NCBI RefSeq assembly: GCF_026914185.1
Contig: NC_070574.1
Span: 1,612,501 to 1,676,500, forward strand
Length of the DNA stretch: 64,000 nt
From: Puccinia triticina
Lineage: Eukaryota > Basidiomycota > Pucciniomycetes > Pucciniales > Pucciniaceae
Direction of reading: 5' to 3'
Shown here piece by piece: positions 1 to 9,672 of the stretch (position 1 is the stretch's first letter; every line of letters begins with the position of its first letter). Below the pieces are notes generated by a model that saw nothing but the letters and a program-made list of their open reading frames with translations, ran no database searches and was not told where the DNA came from. Position numbers and translations under genes: made by a program.

Positions 1-1347
1 GGTCCAAAAGAAATCCGCATCCTTACGCGTCAGACGTCGCAGAGGGAGACAAATCTGAGACAGGCAAGGGATAAAAATCCGGACATACACTACCACCCCT
101 AGAAACACGCGCACCTCCGTCGCATTAACCGGCGTTGGCCACGAATGAATCTTGTTGACCTTAGTTTGCGCCATGCGTCGACCCTCCTTGCAAACAACGT
201 GCCCCACAATTTCCAAGGCAGGCACACACGCCGCAAGTTTCGAGGCTGAAACCGTGAGGGCTGACTCTTCAATCCAAAACAAGATCCGCTCCAAAGTCTC
301 CGCGTACTCCCAGATGAAACGGCGGATTCCCGGATGCCAATCTACGCACGCGTTACCGTAGTCGGAGGCCGGGCCCTTAATCCCGCCGTCATCTATGAAA
401 ATGCCCGCGTGATCCGGGATCTCGTCTTGAAGGATCCAGACCATTTGCACCTGGTACACAGCAACCGAATTTGTGGCTCCTTGTGGAAGCCGCGTCAGCT
501 GGAATCTTCCAAGAGGAGTGTCGAAAGTTGTCAGAGGCCGGGAAATAGGATGCAAGGCGCGCTTGTTGTAGCCGCCCATGATATCCCCAAGGCCATAGCA
601 AGCTTGTCCGGAAAACGACTCCACGAACTATTCAGTGGCCGGCGGAATGCCCGCGTCCCTAACCGTGACCTTATTGAGGGGCTGGAGGTCATGAACAATC
701 CGCAGCTTCCCATTACTCTTGACTACGCAGAAAACTGGGCTGCTGTAGCTCGACGTGGACTGTTCGTATAGTCCAGTGCTGATACGTTCTCTGATCAGTT
801 GGATATACTCGTCCATTTTGGCTGCCGGTATTGGGATCTTCCGCTTTTGCCATGGCTCATGCTCCACCACCGGGATAATGTAGGGCAGCCCGTAGGATTC
901 CTTGAGTAACCCCCGCTCTGATTCTTGAAAGGCAATTGACCGGTTTCGGAGGGACAGGACGTTCTTGATAAGGTTGAGCTCGTTAGGGTACAGCCAACCG
1001 GGCGGTCCAAAATTTACCACTGACAGCCTCTCTTCTATGACGCGGCCCAAGGGAACAAAGGGGCCCGCTAGCGACCGCGGTAGACCGCAGTAGGGATCCC
1101 TAGACAGAGGCGGCCGCTGGAGCGGGGGATTGAGATCCTGTGGCATAGGCTGGTTGACGGGCTTGACCTTACAAGCCACTGGCTTATATTTCGCCGCGAA
1201 GGAAAGTGCTCCGCCCTTTCGCCAAGAGTCCGCGAGAGCAAGCTGAGCCGTGTGACTGAGGCCGCAATCCAAAAGACAATGGGTCCAATGCTCATCGCGG
1301 TCTTCAAACGCCACCTTTTCTGAGAGAGAAGAATAATGGGCGGGTTC

Positions 1348-1475
1348 GTGGCTCACAAATGTGGCGCGTGGTAGGGTTTTCAAAAATTGCGGAGCATCCA
1401 GCCCGGAGGTGCACTTTTGGGAGGAACTTACTTTTACCCCAAATTGCCTCCACGGCGGACCGTACTCCACCATTC
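1348..1475 (-). repeat. Internal copy A of a gypsy leader motif
   Basis: This is one of three degenerate copies of a roughly 110-bp sequence (also 1751-1868 and 4362-4456). Each has a plus-strand core close to GGAGGGGACTTACTTTTG. On the element's sense strand the core contains AAAAGTAAGT, a perfect 5' splice-site consensus. Copy 4362-4456 lies just upstream of the gag ATG; copies A and B lie between protease and RT. Confidence 0.7.
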
Positions 1476-1494
1476 CCACATCGCAAGTTAGTTT

Positions 1495-1700
1495 CCAAGA
1501 AAATAGTTTCACCTCATCTCGGAGGATCTTTAGTTTCTCCTCGTCGCGGAGGCTCAGAAGTTTAGCCTCATTGCGGAGGGTCTCTGCAGACAAGCCTAGT
1601 TTAACCTCATCGCAGAGGGTCTTGAAAGACAAAACTAGTTTAATCTCATTGCGGAGACGAGAGTCGGAAGCTAGTTTATTCTTGTCGCGGAGACAAGAGT
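1495..1700 (-). repeat. Degenerate short tandem repeat in gypsy pol linker
   Basis: About five imperfect copies of a 35-50-bp unit with plus-strand consensus near AGTTTAACCTCATCGCGGAG. On the minus strand they encode recurring LRDEVKL / LRNEAKL peptides. No domain is recognised. Confidence 0.6.
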
Positions 1701-1750
1701 CGGAAGGCTGCGCCACAAAGAGACTGGGAAAAGAACCAAGAGGTTGCAGA

Positions 1751-1868
1751 CTGCTCACGAGTGTGGCGCAAGGTAGAGTTTTTGCTGATGCGGTAGTATC
1801 TACCCGAGGTGCATACACATGGAGGGGACTTACTTTTGGTCTTAATGCCCCCGCGGTACTCCCATGCT
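1751..1868 (-). repeat. Internal copy B of the gypsy leader motif
   Basis: The core GGAGGGGACTTACTTTTG is followed by TAATGCCCCCGCGG-like sequence, as in the copy at 4362-4456. It lies about 400 bp from copy A and is part of the uncharacterised stretch before the RT. Confidence 0.7.
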
Positions 1869-2165
1869 GCATGTCCTCCTTTGCGCTAGTCCAGAAAGGC
1901 GGATGGGTTGTTCTTGAGGAGTGAGGAGAGAAAAACTGAGAAAACCGAGGAAACGGGGACTTGAAGGAAGCTGAGGCGATGTTTTTGGGATTTTGATGTT
2001 TTTGATTTTGATATTTTCCGGGAAACTGAGATGAACAGGAGGAGGCTGAACGCGCCGGAAGAGAAGATTCTAGAGAAGGAAGGCGGGCCTCGAAGGGAGA
2101 AGTCGATCCCTTGAACAGAGCTTGAGGCCCTTGATTAACTCTGCCAAGTGCCGGACCGACGGACT

Positions 2166-4319
2166 TCATAAAAAAGTCGAGTCCTCCGAGGAGTCCTCGC
2201 GGATGCGGCCGCAATGCGCTAGCACTCCCTTTCGGCTGTAGGCTGGAAACTCGCGCTCCCAACGCCCCTTATTGACCGGACAAAGTGTCACTTCAATATT
2301 GCGCCCGCCTGGATCCAGAAGTATGAGCTTCTCCCCCGACGTCGAGGAAAATGTCAATGTCGCCTTGAAATCCATCAGAAAGGGCCTTCCCAAGATGAAG
2401 GGCCTGTCCGCCCGTGTGATCCAGAAGTGGCAGGAGCCCACTATCGAACGACCAACCCGTATAGGTACTTCTTCGGCAACGCCAATCAGCTCACAAGCCT
2501 GATTGTTGATCCCATACACGGCCGAGCTGAAATTGACCCGTGGCGTAAGGTTGAGCTTAACTGCCATGGTATCCAAAATAAGATTAAGTTGAGAACCCGA
2601 GTCTACCAGCGGCGACGAGATTGCTTCCCCCTCGCCCACGCAACAGTTGAGATACCCAAGAGGGCAGGAATAGAGAATAGGGTTGAACTCGCCGTCCGGA
2701 TCAATTCCCTCAGCGAGCGTACCCGAGTTGACCTTCAAATCCTCAGCTCCGACCTCCACACGACGACGGGATACCCACTTCTTCACGCCTTCCGCGATTG
2801 CGGGAGAGGCGGCGCACAGCTTGGAAACAGTCACACGAGGCACCTCCAAATCACCGATCGTCCGAAGCAGCTCGTCGACCACCTCAGGCTGCTCTCTCAA
2901 AACGTCCCGTTCAAACCAAACCTTAGGATGGGATCCTGAAGCTTTGGGCGGGGTAGCAGGTCGGCTAGGAGCGCCCTTAGCGGCAGGTACGTCGGGGTCG
3001 GGCCCGTTCATGATCCCATCGAACAACTCAGGCTCTTCCGCCGGTTTGCTCTGGCTGGGCTCCACCTCCTCTTGGGAGGGCTTTCGGATAGGCCGTCTCG
3101 CCTGCGAGGCAGGGGTCAATGGCGCCTTAAAGGGTCTAGACTCTTCATGGCGCTTCCTGCCCGCCGGATCAGCTTCATAAGTACCGGCAAACGACTGGGA
3201 AGAGACCGCAGGTGGGTACCACATCGGTTCCAAAGATCCACAACTCCCTTTGTACTCCGCAGAGGCCGCGTGGGCCGATTGCCGGGTGGGCGTCGACGGA
3301 TGCGGCGGGTTGGAAGAAGTGGGTCCTTGGAATGAGGCCACCACGTGTCTGATTGGGCGACTGCGATCGAACGGAATGAGTGCGCCATTAGGAAGGAAAA
3401 AATTGGTCCCTCGTTGCTCGACTAGACCCTTGTCCTTGTCTTTTTGAAGCTCCAGACATCGAGATGTACCGTGCCGCTTGCGGTGACAGTAGAAACAAAC
3501 CAAAGGGGGCCTGTCCGTTGTGTTCTGAGATGGGTTATTCTTCAGGTACTGCTCCAAGGACTGAAACATCCGCGTTAGCTCGTCCATGGAAGGAGGCGGT
3601 GCCGACGTCGCTTTAGCTGGCACTGGCTTCCGTTCCTTCCCCATCTGCTTCATGATTTCGTTTGAGGCCTGAAAAGGGGAGGCCACCGGGGCAGTCGACC
3701 GAGAATCTTCAAAAGTAAGGGCCACCTGCCCGTCCATAACCTCATCAACCGCTGCCTTCAGAACCTTAAACTCCGGGAGACGCCGTCGGTTGTCAAGAGT
3801 GATTATCAAGGACTTGTCCTTAATCAGCTGATCCCTAATACGCTCCTGAAGCCCAGGAGAAAAGGCCTGATAAAAGTCCTTCCTGATTTCCTCGACCGAG
3901 TCGATGTGCTTCTTGGAAACCAGGTAGGACTGCAGAGGCCCCCACGTCTTCTGGGACTCCTGGTAGTCGGCGACTGACGACACACCTCCCTTTGCTTGCC
4001 ACGTTGATACAAGAGTCCCCAAATCGCGCTCTGTGTAGAGCGCCTTATCGAGCCTTCCCCAGTAGGAAAGCATGGAGGCCTTCAGCTTGGCCCAGTCCGG
4101 AGGCTTGTAGCCATCAAGGGTGACGATGATCTTGAAGATCTCAGGAGTGACAAAGCAGCCAGCTTGACGAGCTCAATCGTAGTCCGAAGCGTTGTCTATC
4201 TCTGCGGACAGCTCGTAGAACTCCAGAAACTCCTCCACGTCCTTTCCATCGAAGATCCAGGTTCGATTCTGGGGCTTGATCTTCTTCATCTTGCCGCCGG
4301 CTGTCGAGGATTTGGCCAT
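2166..4319 (-). pseudogene. Gypsy gag and aspartic protease, with in-frame TGA
   Basis: The frame starts at ATG 4319 (MAKSSTAGGKMKKIKPQNRT) and continues to 2166, apart from one TGA after residue about 48 (near 4173). The N-terminal half matches the retrotransposon gag pattern (WIFDGKDVEEFLEFYELSAE). A CCHC zinc knuckle of the form C-FY-C-HRKR-H-GTSR-C lies near 3440-3500. The aspartic protease motif LVDSGSQLNLIL lies near 2590, followed by FILGRPFL, the usual protease flap-side motif. Between knuckle and protease is a proline-rich linker of about 200 residues. Confidence 0.88.
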
Positions 4320-4361
4320 TGCAAGGAATTCTGAGAGGAAGAGAAAGCAGAAACCGAAGGC

Positions 4362-4456
4362 GGCTCACAGAGTGGCAATGATGCTTTGACAATGTAGAAG
4401 CTTCGGAGGTGCTACTAAGTGGAGGGGACTTACTTTTGTACCCCTAATGCCCCGCC
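4362..4456 (-). repeat. Leader copy C upstream of gag
   Basis: This is the third copy of the motif. It lies 43 bp upstream of the gag start on the minus strand and carries the same GTAAGT on the sense strand. Confidence 0.7.
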
Positions 4457-4789
4457 GCTGAACACCAGAAAGAAGAAAAATAAAAATAGGAGTGTTTGGA
4501 GCCTGAAACGACTTGATCTTGTACGTGATGATTGAATGGATGGGATGCTGAGAGGGAATTGCTCTGAGGCACCGTTGGCGCCTCAAAGGAATCCACTTGG
4601 GGAGAGAGAGGCCCGCACGATCGATTGCTTGAGATTGTTTGTGGCCGTGGATGTGCGGGCCATAGTCAAGAGAAAAGAACCGGACTCCGTTCAGCTGGAA
4701 TCCTTGTGGATTTGGATGGATAAGAAAATTGAGAGAAAGGATCAAAAGAAAAGAATACTGATAACCGCCAAAGGCCTCAAAACCACAGT

Positions 4790-4840
4790 GCGAGACTGTA
4801 AATCTTGAGGTCGCTGGTTCAATCCCGGCTCGGGGGACCA
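4790..4840 (+). other. tRNA-Tyr 3' half used as extended primer-binding site
   Basis: The plus strand spells a mature tRNA 3' half: anticodon stem 4791-4795 with 4803-4807, loop containing GTA at 4798-4800 (Tyr), variable bases 4808-4812, T-stem 4813-4817 with 4825-4829, T-loop TTCAATC, acceptor strand 4830-4836, discriminator A 4837 and CCA 4838-4840. Eukaryotic tRNA genes do not encode CCA, so this copy came from a mature tRNA. On the element's sense (minus) strand it is the primer-binding site directly after the LTR. Similarity stops at tRNA position 26-27; no D-arm or 5' acceptor strand is present. Confidence 0.85.
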
Positions 4841-4844
4841 AATA

Positions 4845-5636
4845 TGGAGCTCCGTCCGGTGCTAGGCCGACGGCAGTGCTGGGAGGGGAAAAAGTGCCTT
4901 GGGGGCTGCCCTCGAGAATGGTCCTGTCAATGTGAGACAAGTGTGATCAAAATTGATAGCTGGGAAGTGGTTTTGGAGGGAACAACAAAGGTTGGATCTT
5001 CGTTGGCGGTTGTTGTTGGAAGTTGTATTGCGCAATGAAATTGGGAAATGGATTGGAAAAAGATCGAGGATCGAATAAATTTCTTGATAGCCGCCTTGAA
5101 TCAGAGCAGATGCTATGGCCTCCCATCCTCCAAGTTTGCTGGGAAATTGGATTCCTGGAGGCCTGTCACAGACATGTCATCATCTCCTCGCGCGCCATGC
5201 GTGCGCACACAACACAGACAAAGGAGAAAAGAAAAGAAACAAAAAACACAAAGAGGAAAAGAAGCAGAGAAATAGAACAAAGAGATAAAACATGAAACCA
5301 ACAAGAACCATAAGAAATAAGAGAGGAACCAGGAGAAATGGAGATAAGCATGACAAAAGACAAGAACAACAACCAGAAAAAAGAAAAAAGAAAAAAAAAA
5401 AAAACTAGGAATAAACCCACAGACAGATCTGTGTTAGGACCAAGAAAGAGAAGAGGGGAAGGAAGGGGAAGTGAGAATGAGGAGAGTGGGGAAAAGGGAA
5501 AAAAGAGGATCTGGGAAAAATCTTGAGCCTTGAGCGTCTTGAAGGTTAAAATCTTGAAGCTTGAATCTTGAAGTCTGAGAGTCATGCGCCGGCCGTATTA
5601 CTTGATCCTGAAACGCGCACCGGCTAGGCCACCACA
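4845..5636 (-). repeat. Probable 5' LTR of the gypsy element
   Basis: On the minus strand this 792-bp stretch starts TGTGGTGGCC and ends CTCCA, four bases before the TGG of the primer-binding site. Its middle is strongly purine-rich on the plus strand (5210-5520). The 3' LTR is outside the window, so the ends cannot be checked against a partner. They are inferred from TG/CA termini and spacing to the primer site. Confidence 0.5.
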
Positions 5637-5639
5637 ACG

Positions 5640-5977
5640 GACTTTTTCTTCAGCACAAACTTTATCGACGGGCTCACTACACCCAATCAATCCCGCAATG
5701 CTTTTGATGTTGGAGGATTGGCCATACCGCTAAATGGTGTAAAAACAATCCACTCTGTAGTAAATGCCACGGTAGCCACAACTCTAAGACATGCAATACT
5801 GCTTCACCATCCGCACAATCCTGCTGTGTTTGCCTTCTACATGAACAGTCTTCATCCAACAAGACAATCAATAAACTCAATATGAAGTTTGCTCATTCAC
5901 CTTGGTCAACAGATTGCCCATCAATGGAACAAGAAATTCTGAATTGCCGGAGGCGCCAATGGAACCCTTGATTTCCT
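5640..5977 (+). pseudogene. Non-LTR retrotransposon (LINE, Tad-like) ORF1 remnant
   Basis: The plus strand from 5699 reads a zinc-knuckle series typical of LINE ORF1 nucleic-acid-binding proteins: a first knuckle C-x2-C-WRIG-H-TAKW-C with a TGA inside it (5705-5707), a second CSKCHGSHNSKTC, and a third CCVC followed by a distal H and C near 5890-5920. Just upstream, in another frame, FIDGLTTP resembles the segment that precedes the knuckles in Tad-type ORF1. Frame changes and stops make this a dead fragment. The gypsy LTR abuts its left side. Confidence 0.72.
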
Positions 5978-6185
5978 TACTAGTCCCCTCTTTCTCCATG
6001 TTCCTCTCTCAAAACTAGTTTAATCTAAAGATGAAAACGTTATAGGCACTTGTCAAATGTAGAGTTGTCAATTTTTTAGCCTTGTAGTCCTCTTTTTGAT
6101 ATACTTCAACTTTTAGGTATACACTACAGTGCGCAATGCTAAAAGCCAAACTACACTTAAAAAGAAAAAAAAAAAAAAAACATAT

Positions 6186-6380
6186 GTACCTGGGTCCCGT
6201 CCGACAAGGTCGGACGGGAAAGGCCAGCCAATCCAGCCCACTTGGCGGGCTGTATCGGCTGGCGCTCGCCCTAGTCCTTGTCGGGAGGGACATGCCCTCC
6301 ATCCAGCTCGTTGTCTCCCTTCGCGGCGAGCTGGATGGGTGTATACAGGCCATGTCTGCTGGGACTTGGCCTGTATACAC
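6186..6380. repeat. Chain of perfect or near-perfect hairpins
   Basis: Back-to-back inverted repeats: CCCGTCCGAC with GTCGGACGGG (3-bp loop); a 16-bp arm pair starting CCAGCCAATC (14 of 16 match); CATCCAGCTCG with CGAGCTGGATG; and GTGTATACAGGCC with GGCCTGTATACAC. Each pair has a different sequence. Confidence 0.85.
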
Positions 6381-6424
6381 ATAGCCTATGTACATCCCTT
6401 GCTTGCCTTTTGGCGTGCGGCTTA

Positions 6425-6545
6425 CACACGCCAATTATTTTGGCGTGTGCGAGCCGCACGCAAATTATTTTGGCGTGTGCGAGCCGCACGCAAATTATTT
6501 TGGCGTGTGCGAGCCGCACGCAAATTATTTTGGCGTGTGGGAGGC
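6425..6545. repeat. 30-bp tandem repeat, about four copies, itself palindromic
   Basis: The unit is ttattttggc-gtgtgcgagc-cgcacgcaaa (30 bp). GCGTGTGCG and CGCACGC inside each unit can pair. Related GGCGTG/CACGCC palindromes continue to about 6660. Confidence 0.85.
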
Positions 6546-6659
6546 ACACACCAAAGGCAAGCAAGGGCTTGCTTGCCGTTTGGCGTGCGGCCAAACACAC
6601 CAATAAACCCTGGCGTGCGGCTCCCACACGCCAAAAAAACGGGGCGTGTTGGTGGGCGT

Positions 6660-6905
6660 GTGTTTGTCAACACCCGGCATTGCCAGGCATTTGCCAGGCA
6701 TTGCCAGGCATTTGCCATGCATTAGCCAGGCATTGCCAGGCATTTGCCAGGCATTGCCAGGCATTTGCCAGGCATTGCCAGGCATTTGCCAGGCATTGCC
6801 AGGCATTTGCCAGGCATTGCCAGGCATTTGCCAGGCATTGCCAGGCATTGCCAGCCATTTGCCAGGCATTAGCCAGGCAATGCCAGGCAATGCCTGGCAA
6901 TGCCT
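6660..6905. repeat. TGCCAGGCA hairpin-forming array
   Basis: More than 20 copies of the odd palindrome TGCCAGGCA, spaced by one or two bases in an alternating 10/11-bp rhythm (TTGCCAGGCA then TTTGCCAGGCA). At the right end (6880-6905) the orientation flips to TGCCTGGCA. Every reading frame is open on both strands over much of it, so overlapping open frames here are not genes. Confidence 0.95.
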
Positions 6906-6949
6906 AAGAATAATTCTAAAAGATTGCGCCACACTAAATATTCTTAGTG

Positions 6950-8870
6950 TAAAACTCCCAGAGCTTATTCAAGGAAGGCAGCCCTTCAGGCACCAGTTTA
7001 TCTTGTCAATATCCGTGACAACTTACATTTCCCTTCCAAGCTCCTAAATCCCCGTAGAGTGAAGTTCCACAGCGTTTATCAACACCCAAGCGCAAGCACC
7101 AGCGGCCTAGTGCTTTAAATTTGTGCAGCAAAGCCATGTAGCATTGAATCCGGCGCGGGGCGTCAAGTTTTCAATGGGGGGTTCTGGGTTTGCAGTGCCG
7201 CAAAGCAGTCTCATTGGAGCTACAGGAGTTCATGGAATGCAATAAAATGTTGTGCAACTTCAAACAGTTGTCATGCACAAACTCTGTGGAATCTTGGGGT
7301 AGAGATGGCATTTGGGACCCGGATACCCGCCGTGGGTCCGGGTACCAGGTTGTTTTTCTGCCTCAAATCAGACACTGGTTACTGCACCGGTAGCCACCTG
7401 ATTAACGGCGGTATTTGGGTGGTGTACCCGCTCCCATTGGGAGAGCCAGATCTGCTGGTGGCGGAGGAGATGTTCCAGGAGGGCAAGGAGCTCAACCAGG
7501 GTGCTGCAAACATTGATATTTCAGGTGCTGACAATTGAGAGACACAAACACTCTCTCACTGGTGAGTACTGCCAATTGAGAGAGCAAATACACCCACCCA
7601 GGGCCTCTCCTTTGAGCCAGAACCAGGTAGAGTCCATTTCCTCTCTCTACTGCCGGCCTGGCCGCCCAAGTTTGGGGTGGGCACCCACCAGGTCATTTTT
7701 TCATCAAAAACTGACAACCGGTAACACACCCAGTTTAGCTGTTATTCCTGTGTTTGCAGGTGGAAAAATTCACAGTTTTATTTGTACTCACTATAAGTCT
7801 CAATATTCCACCAAACGGGTGTCAGAAATTATGGAATCTATAGCCAAAATAAACATTAGTCACCCGCTGTTACCATCCTCATATCTCTACTGGATCAGAA
7901 GATACACAAATTACACCTTTCACATGCCAGTCTGTGACAGTTCACAAAGGATTTCACACACAGCTGCACACACAACTCAGCTCTAGGATACTTTGCATAG
8001 GATATTGAATATGGCATATGAATTTCTTTGTTTCTTTTATTGAATTCCTTTTATTATACTCAACCACAAGTTGGCCACTGTTTTCATATTGCATATATAT
8101 GATACTTGTCAGCCTGTAGGTAACTAACCGTGTAAAATGAGGTTGTTACTAGCAGTTTGATGGTGTAAAGTACCAAGGATGGGCCAAGGTGAAGTGATGA
8201 TATCTGTAAAAGATAACACTCAATCAGTACACTTGGTACTGAGAGGCTTGCTCAATGAAGGCGCATCCAGATCAACACAAGGTGCTAACAGGCATCCAAG
8301 GAATAACTCACTTCGGTTTGTGGGTTTTACCTACAAAAGGTAAAGGGTAATCAAGAATCTATGGAGTTTCCTGAATTAAATGATGGTTGAGAATGAAGCC
8401 GCTGTTTAACTGTTAGTATGTTAAAACTTGCTATAAAATATTCTAAGCAATAAACAGTCCATGAGGGGCTGTTTATATATTGAAGAGTGTCCAGGGAGGA
8501 AAGAATGGAAGCTCCCAATGACCAGTGGGGAACTGAGAGAGCTTCAGAGGACAGATCCTCTGAAGGATCAGTAATACAAATGATCTGTGCAGTGTAATGA
8601 TCAGTAAGCGAGCTACTGGTCTCCCACTAGATCAGTAGTATCTGTATTATTGTATAATAACAGATCTTTGTTGATTACTTTCATTCCATTCAGTCTCCAC
8701 TGAATAGAAAAACTTCATACACATTACCTCACTGCTTTGGCCAGCCTGTGGTACGTGTATGAATCAGAATTTTCACATGTAAAGGGAAATAAGGGCGTTA
8801 CAAGGTTCTAATGAGTGATACCTTGTCTGGTACACATTTCACATGTACTGTAAGGCCTAACTGGGGCGGG
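6950..8870. other. Region without recognisable genes
   Basis: I see no coding potential or recognisable transposon domain. Stretches such as 8108-8780 (starting TGTCAGCCTG, ending TTTTCACA) have an LTR-like look, but I found no matching target-site duplication or partner. Confidence 0.5.
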
Positions 8871-9084
8871 GTGAAAAAAGGTTTCCTGATTGGCGGGGTT
8901 GATAGGTAAGCTGAGATCGGCTAAATCTGGTGGAGTCGTGGTTCCGGGTTGGCTGCTGCAGGCCAGTACCGGTTGCTCCTTGACCAACTAGGTTTCAGCG
9001 CTTGACCGCTGCGAACTCATTTGCGGGGTGCCGCGCCTCCCCCGGGGGAGGCGCTGCTGATCAACCTCCGCCTGCGCTCTTTGG
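8871..9084 (+). repeat. Left inverted repeat of DIRS-like element
   Basis: It is the reverse complement of 13186-13400 with roughly 20 differences. It contains GCGCCTCCCCC-GGGGGAGGCGC, a perfect 22-bp palindrome at about 9034-9055. Confidence 0.9.
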
Positions 9085-9168
9085 TGCGCCTTTGCGCAGG
9101 GTGCCACCTCTCCCGTTAGCGCTCCTGGGCTTGACCCACCTACTGCTGCGCTGCCAGTAAGCGCACAT
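9085..9168 (+). pseudogene. Second copy of a gag segment inside the left inverted repeat
   Basis: The plus strand reads FAQGATSPVSAPGLDPP, matching the end of the gag N-terminal part at 14350-14410 in the same orientation. Neighbouring coding sequence at 9673-12050 is on the opposite strand, so this piece is displaced. Confidence 0.65.
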
Positions 9169-9672
9169 CCAGTCTGCTGACACTCCCTAGGTGTCTACGT
9201 GGGCCAGGGATAAACCCATGGCCTCTGTTGGTACTGTTTATTTTGCTCAGCGTGTGCTGAATTCATGTGGGATTCCACTGTGATTCAGGTGACCCGGAAG
9301 TTTCTATCCTTCCTCCCCAAGCCACCTGGGTATGGGATAAGGGAAGAGCCTATTTTCTCCCTCACCCTCCCCCTTTTTCCCTTCTCAGCCCTATAGGGCC
9401 TCTTGGGATTTGGGAGGGGTTGTAGGGAGTGGTAGAGTGTCCTCACGCCTCCCTCAATGGGTAGTGTGATACAGCTCCCCCTTAGGAGCTCTTTAGCGGA
9501 AAGGTCTGAGCCCGTCCCACAACTCCAGGGGCCTGGAGCCAGCTCAGACCTAACCAACCCCTATCCCCTCTAACTGCCTTGTCTGAGGCTAGCCCTAACT
9601 CCAGGCTCTTATCTAACTGACATCTAGTTCTGCTTGTTATGGTATTACTGTGCAATGCACTCAATTCCTAAC

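Larger units (their letters stand above)
1..2262 (-). pseudogene. Gypsy pol: linker plus reverse transcriptase, with in-frame stop
   Basis: The open frame from 2262 to 628 ends with the start of a gypsy RT (motifs KMDEYIQLI, SPVFCVVKSNGKLRIVHD). A TAG at 628-630 interrupts it, and the same frame continues to the left edge with the palm motifs LPQGATNSVAVYQ and FIDDGGIKG (about 375-405), the gypsy form of the YxDD box. The first about 300 residues have no recognisable domain and contain degenerate LRDEVKL-like repeats. This frame overlaps the gag-protease frame at 2166-2262 in a different phase, so either a programmed frameshift or a mutation joins them. The RT identification is firm. Confidence 0.88.
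1..5636 (-). mobile_element. Ty3/gypsy LTR retrotransposon, 5' part (truncated by window edge)
   Basis: On the minus strand the order is probable 5' LTR (5636-4845), tRNA-complementary primer-binding region (4840-4790), gag start (ATG at 4319), CCHC zinc knuckle, aspartic protease and reverse transcriptase, which runs off the window at base 1. This is the Ty3/gypsy gag-pol order. Integrase, RNase H and the 3' LTR lie outside the window. The element sits against a LINE ORF1 fragment starting near 5640, so it probably inserted into that LINE. In-frame stops in gag and RT show that this copy is not autonomous. Confidence 0.85.
6122..6949. mobile_element. Non-autonomous TIR element built of consecutive hairpins
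   Basis: The left end CACTACAGTGCGCAATGC and the reverse complement of the right end (CACTAAGAATATTTAGTG followed by TGGCGCAATC) share an AGTG/GCGCAAT block in the same order. TA dinucleotides flank both ends (6120-6121 and 6950-6951), which fits Tc1/mariner-type insertion. The interior has no gene. It is a series of different inverted repeats (6186-6380), a 30-bp tandem repeat (6425-6545) and a TGCCAGGCA array (6660-6905). The TIR match is imperfect, so the superfamily is tentative. Confidence 0.55.

Noticed and set aside
4790..4840. A functional tRNA-Tyr gene
   Set aside because: The 5' half (acceptor strand and D-arm) is absent and CCA is encoded.
4365..4940. 191-codon minus frame containing AGIEPATSR
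   Set aside because: This peptide is the translation of the tRNA-derived primer-binding region; the frame crosses leader and LTR.
6129..7047. Several overlapping 60-210-codon open frames on both strands
   Set aside because: They are produced by the palindromic TGCCAGGCA and GGCGTG arrays, which lack stops in most frames; no domain or start context.
8108..8782. Complete solo LTR
   Set aside because: TG/CA-like ends exist but no target duplication or partner was found.
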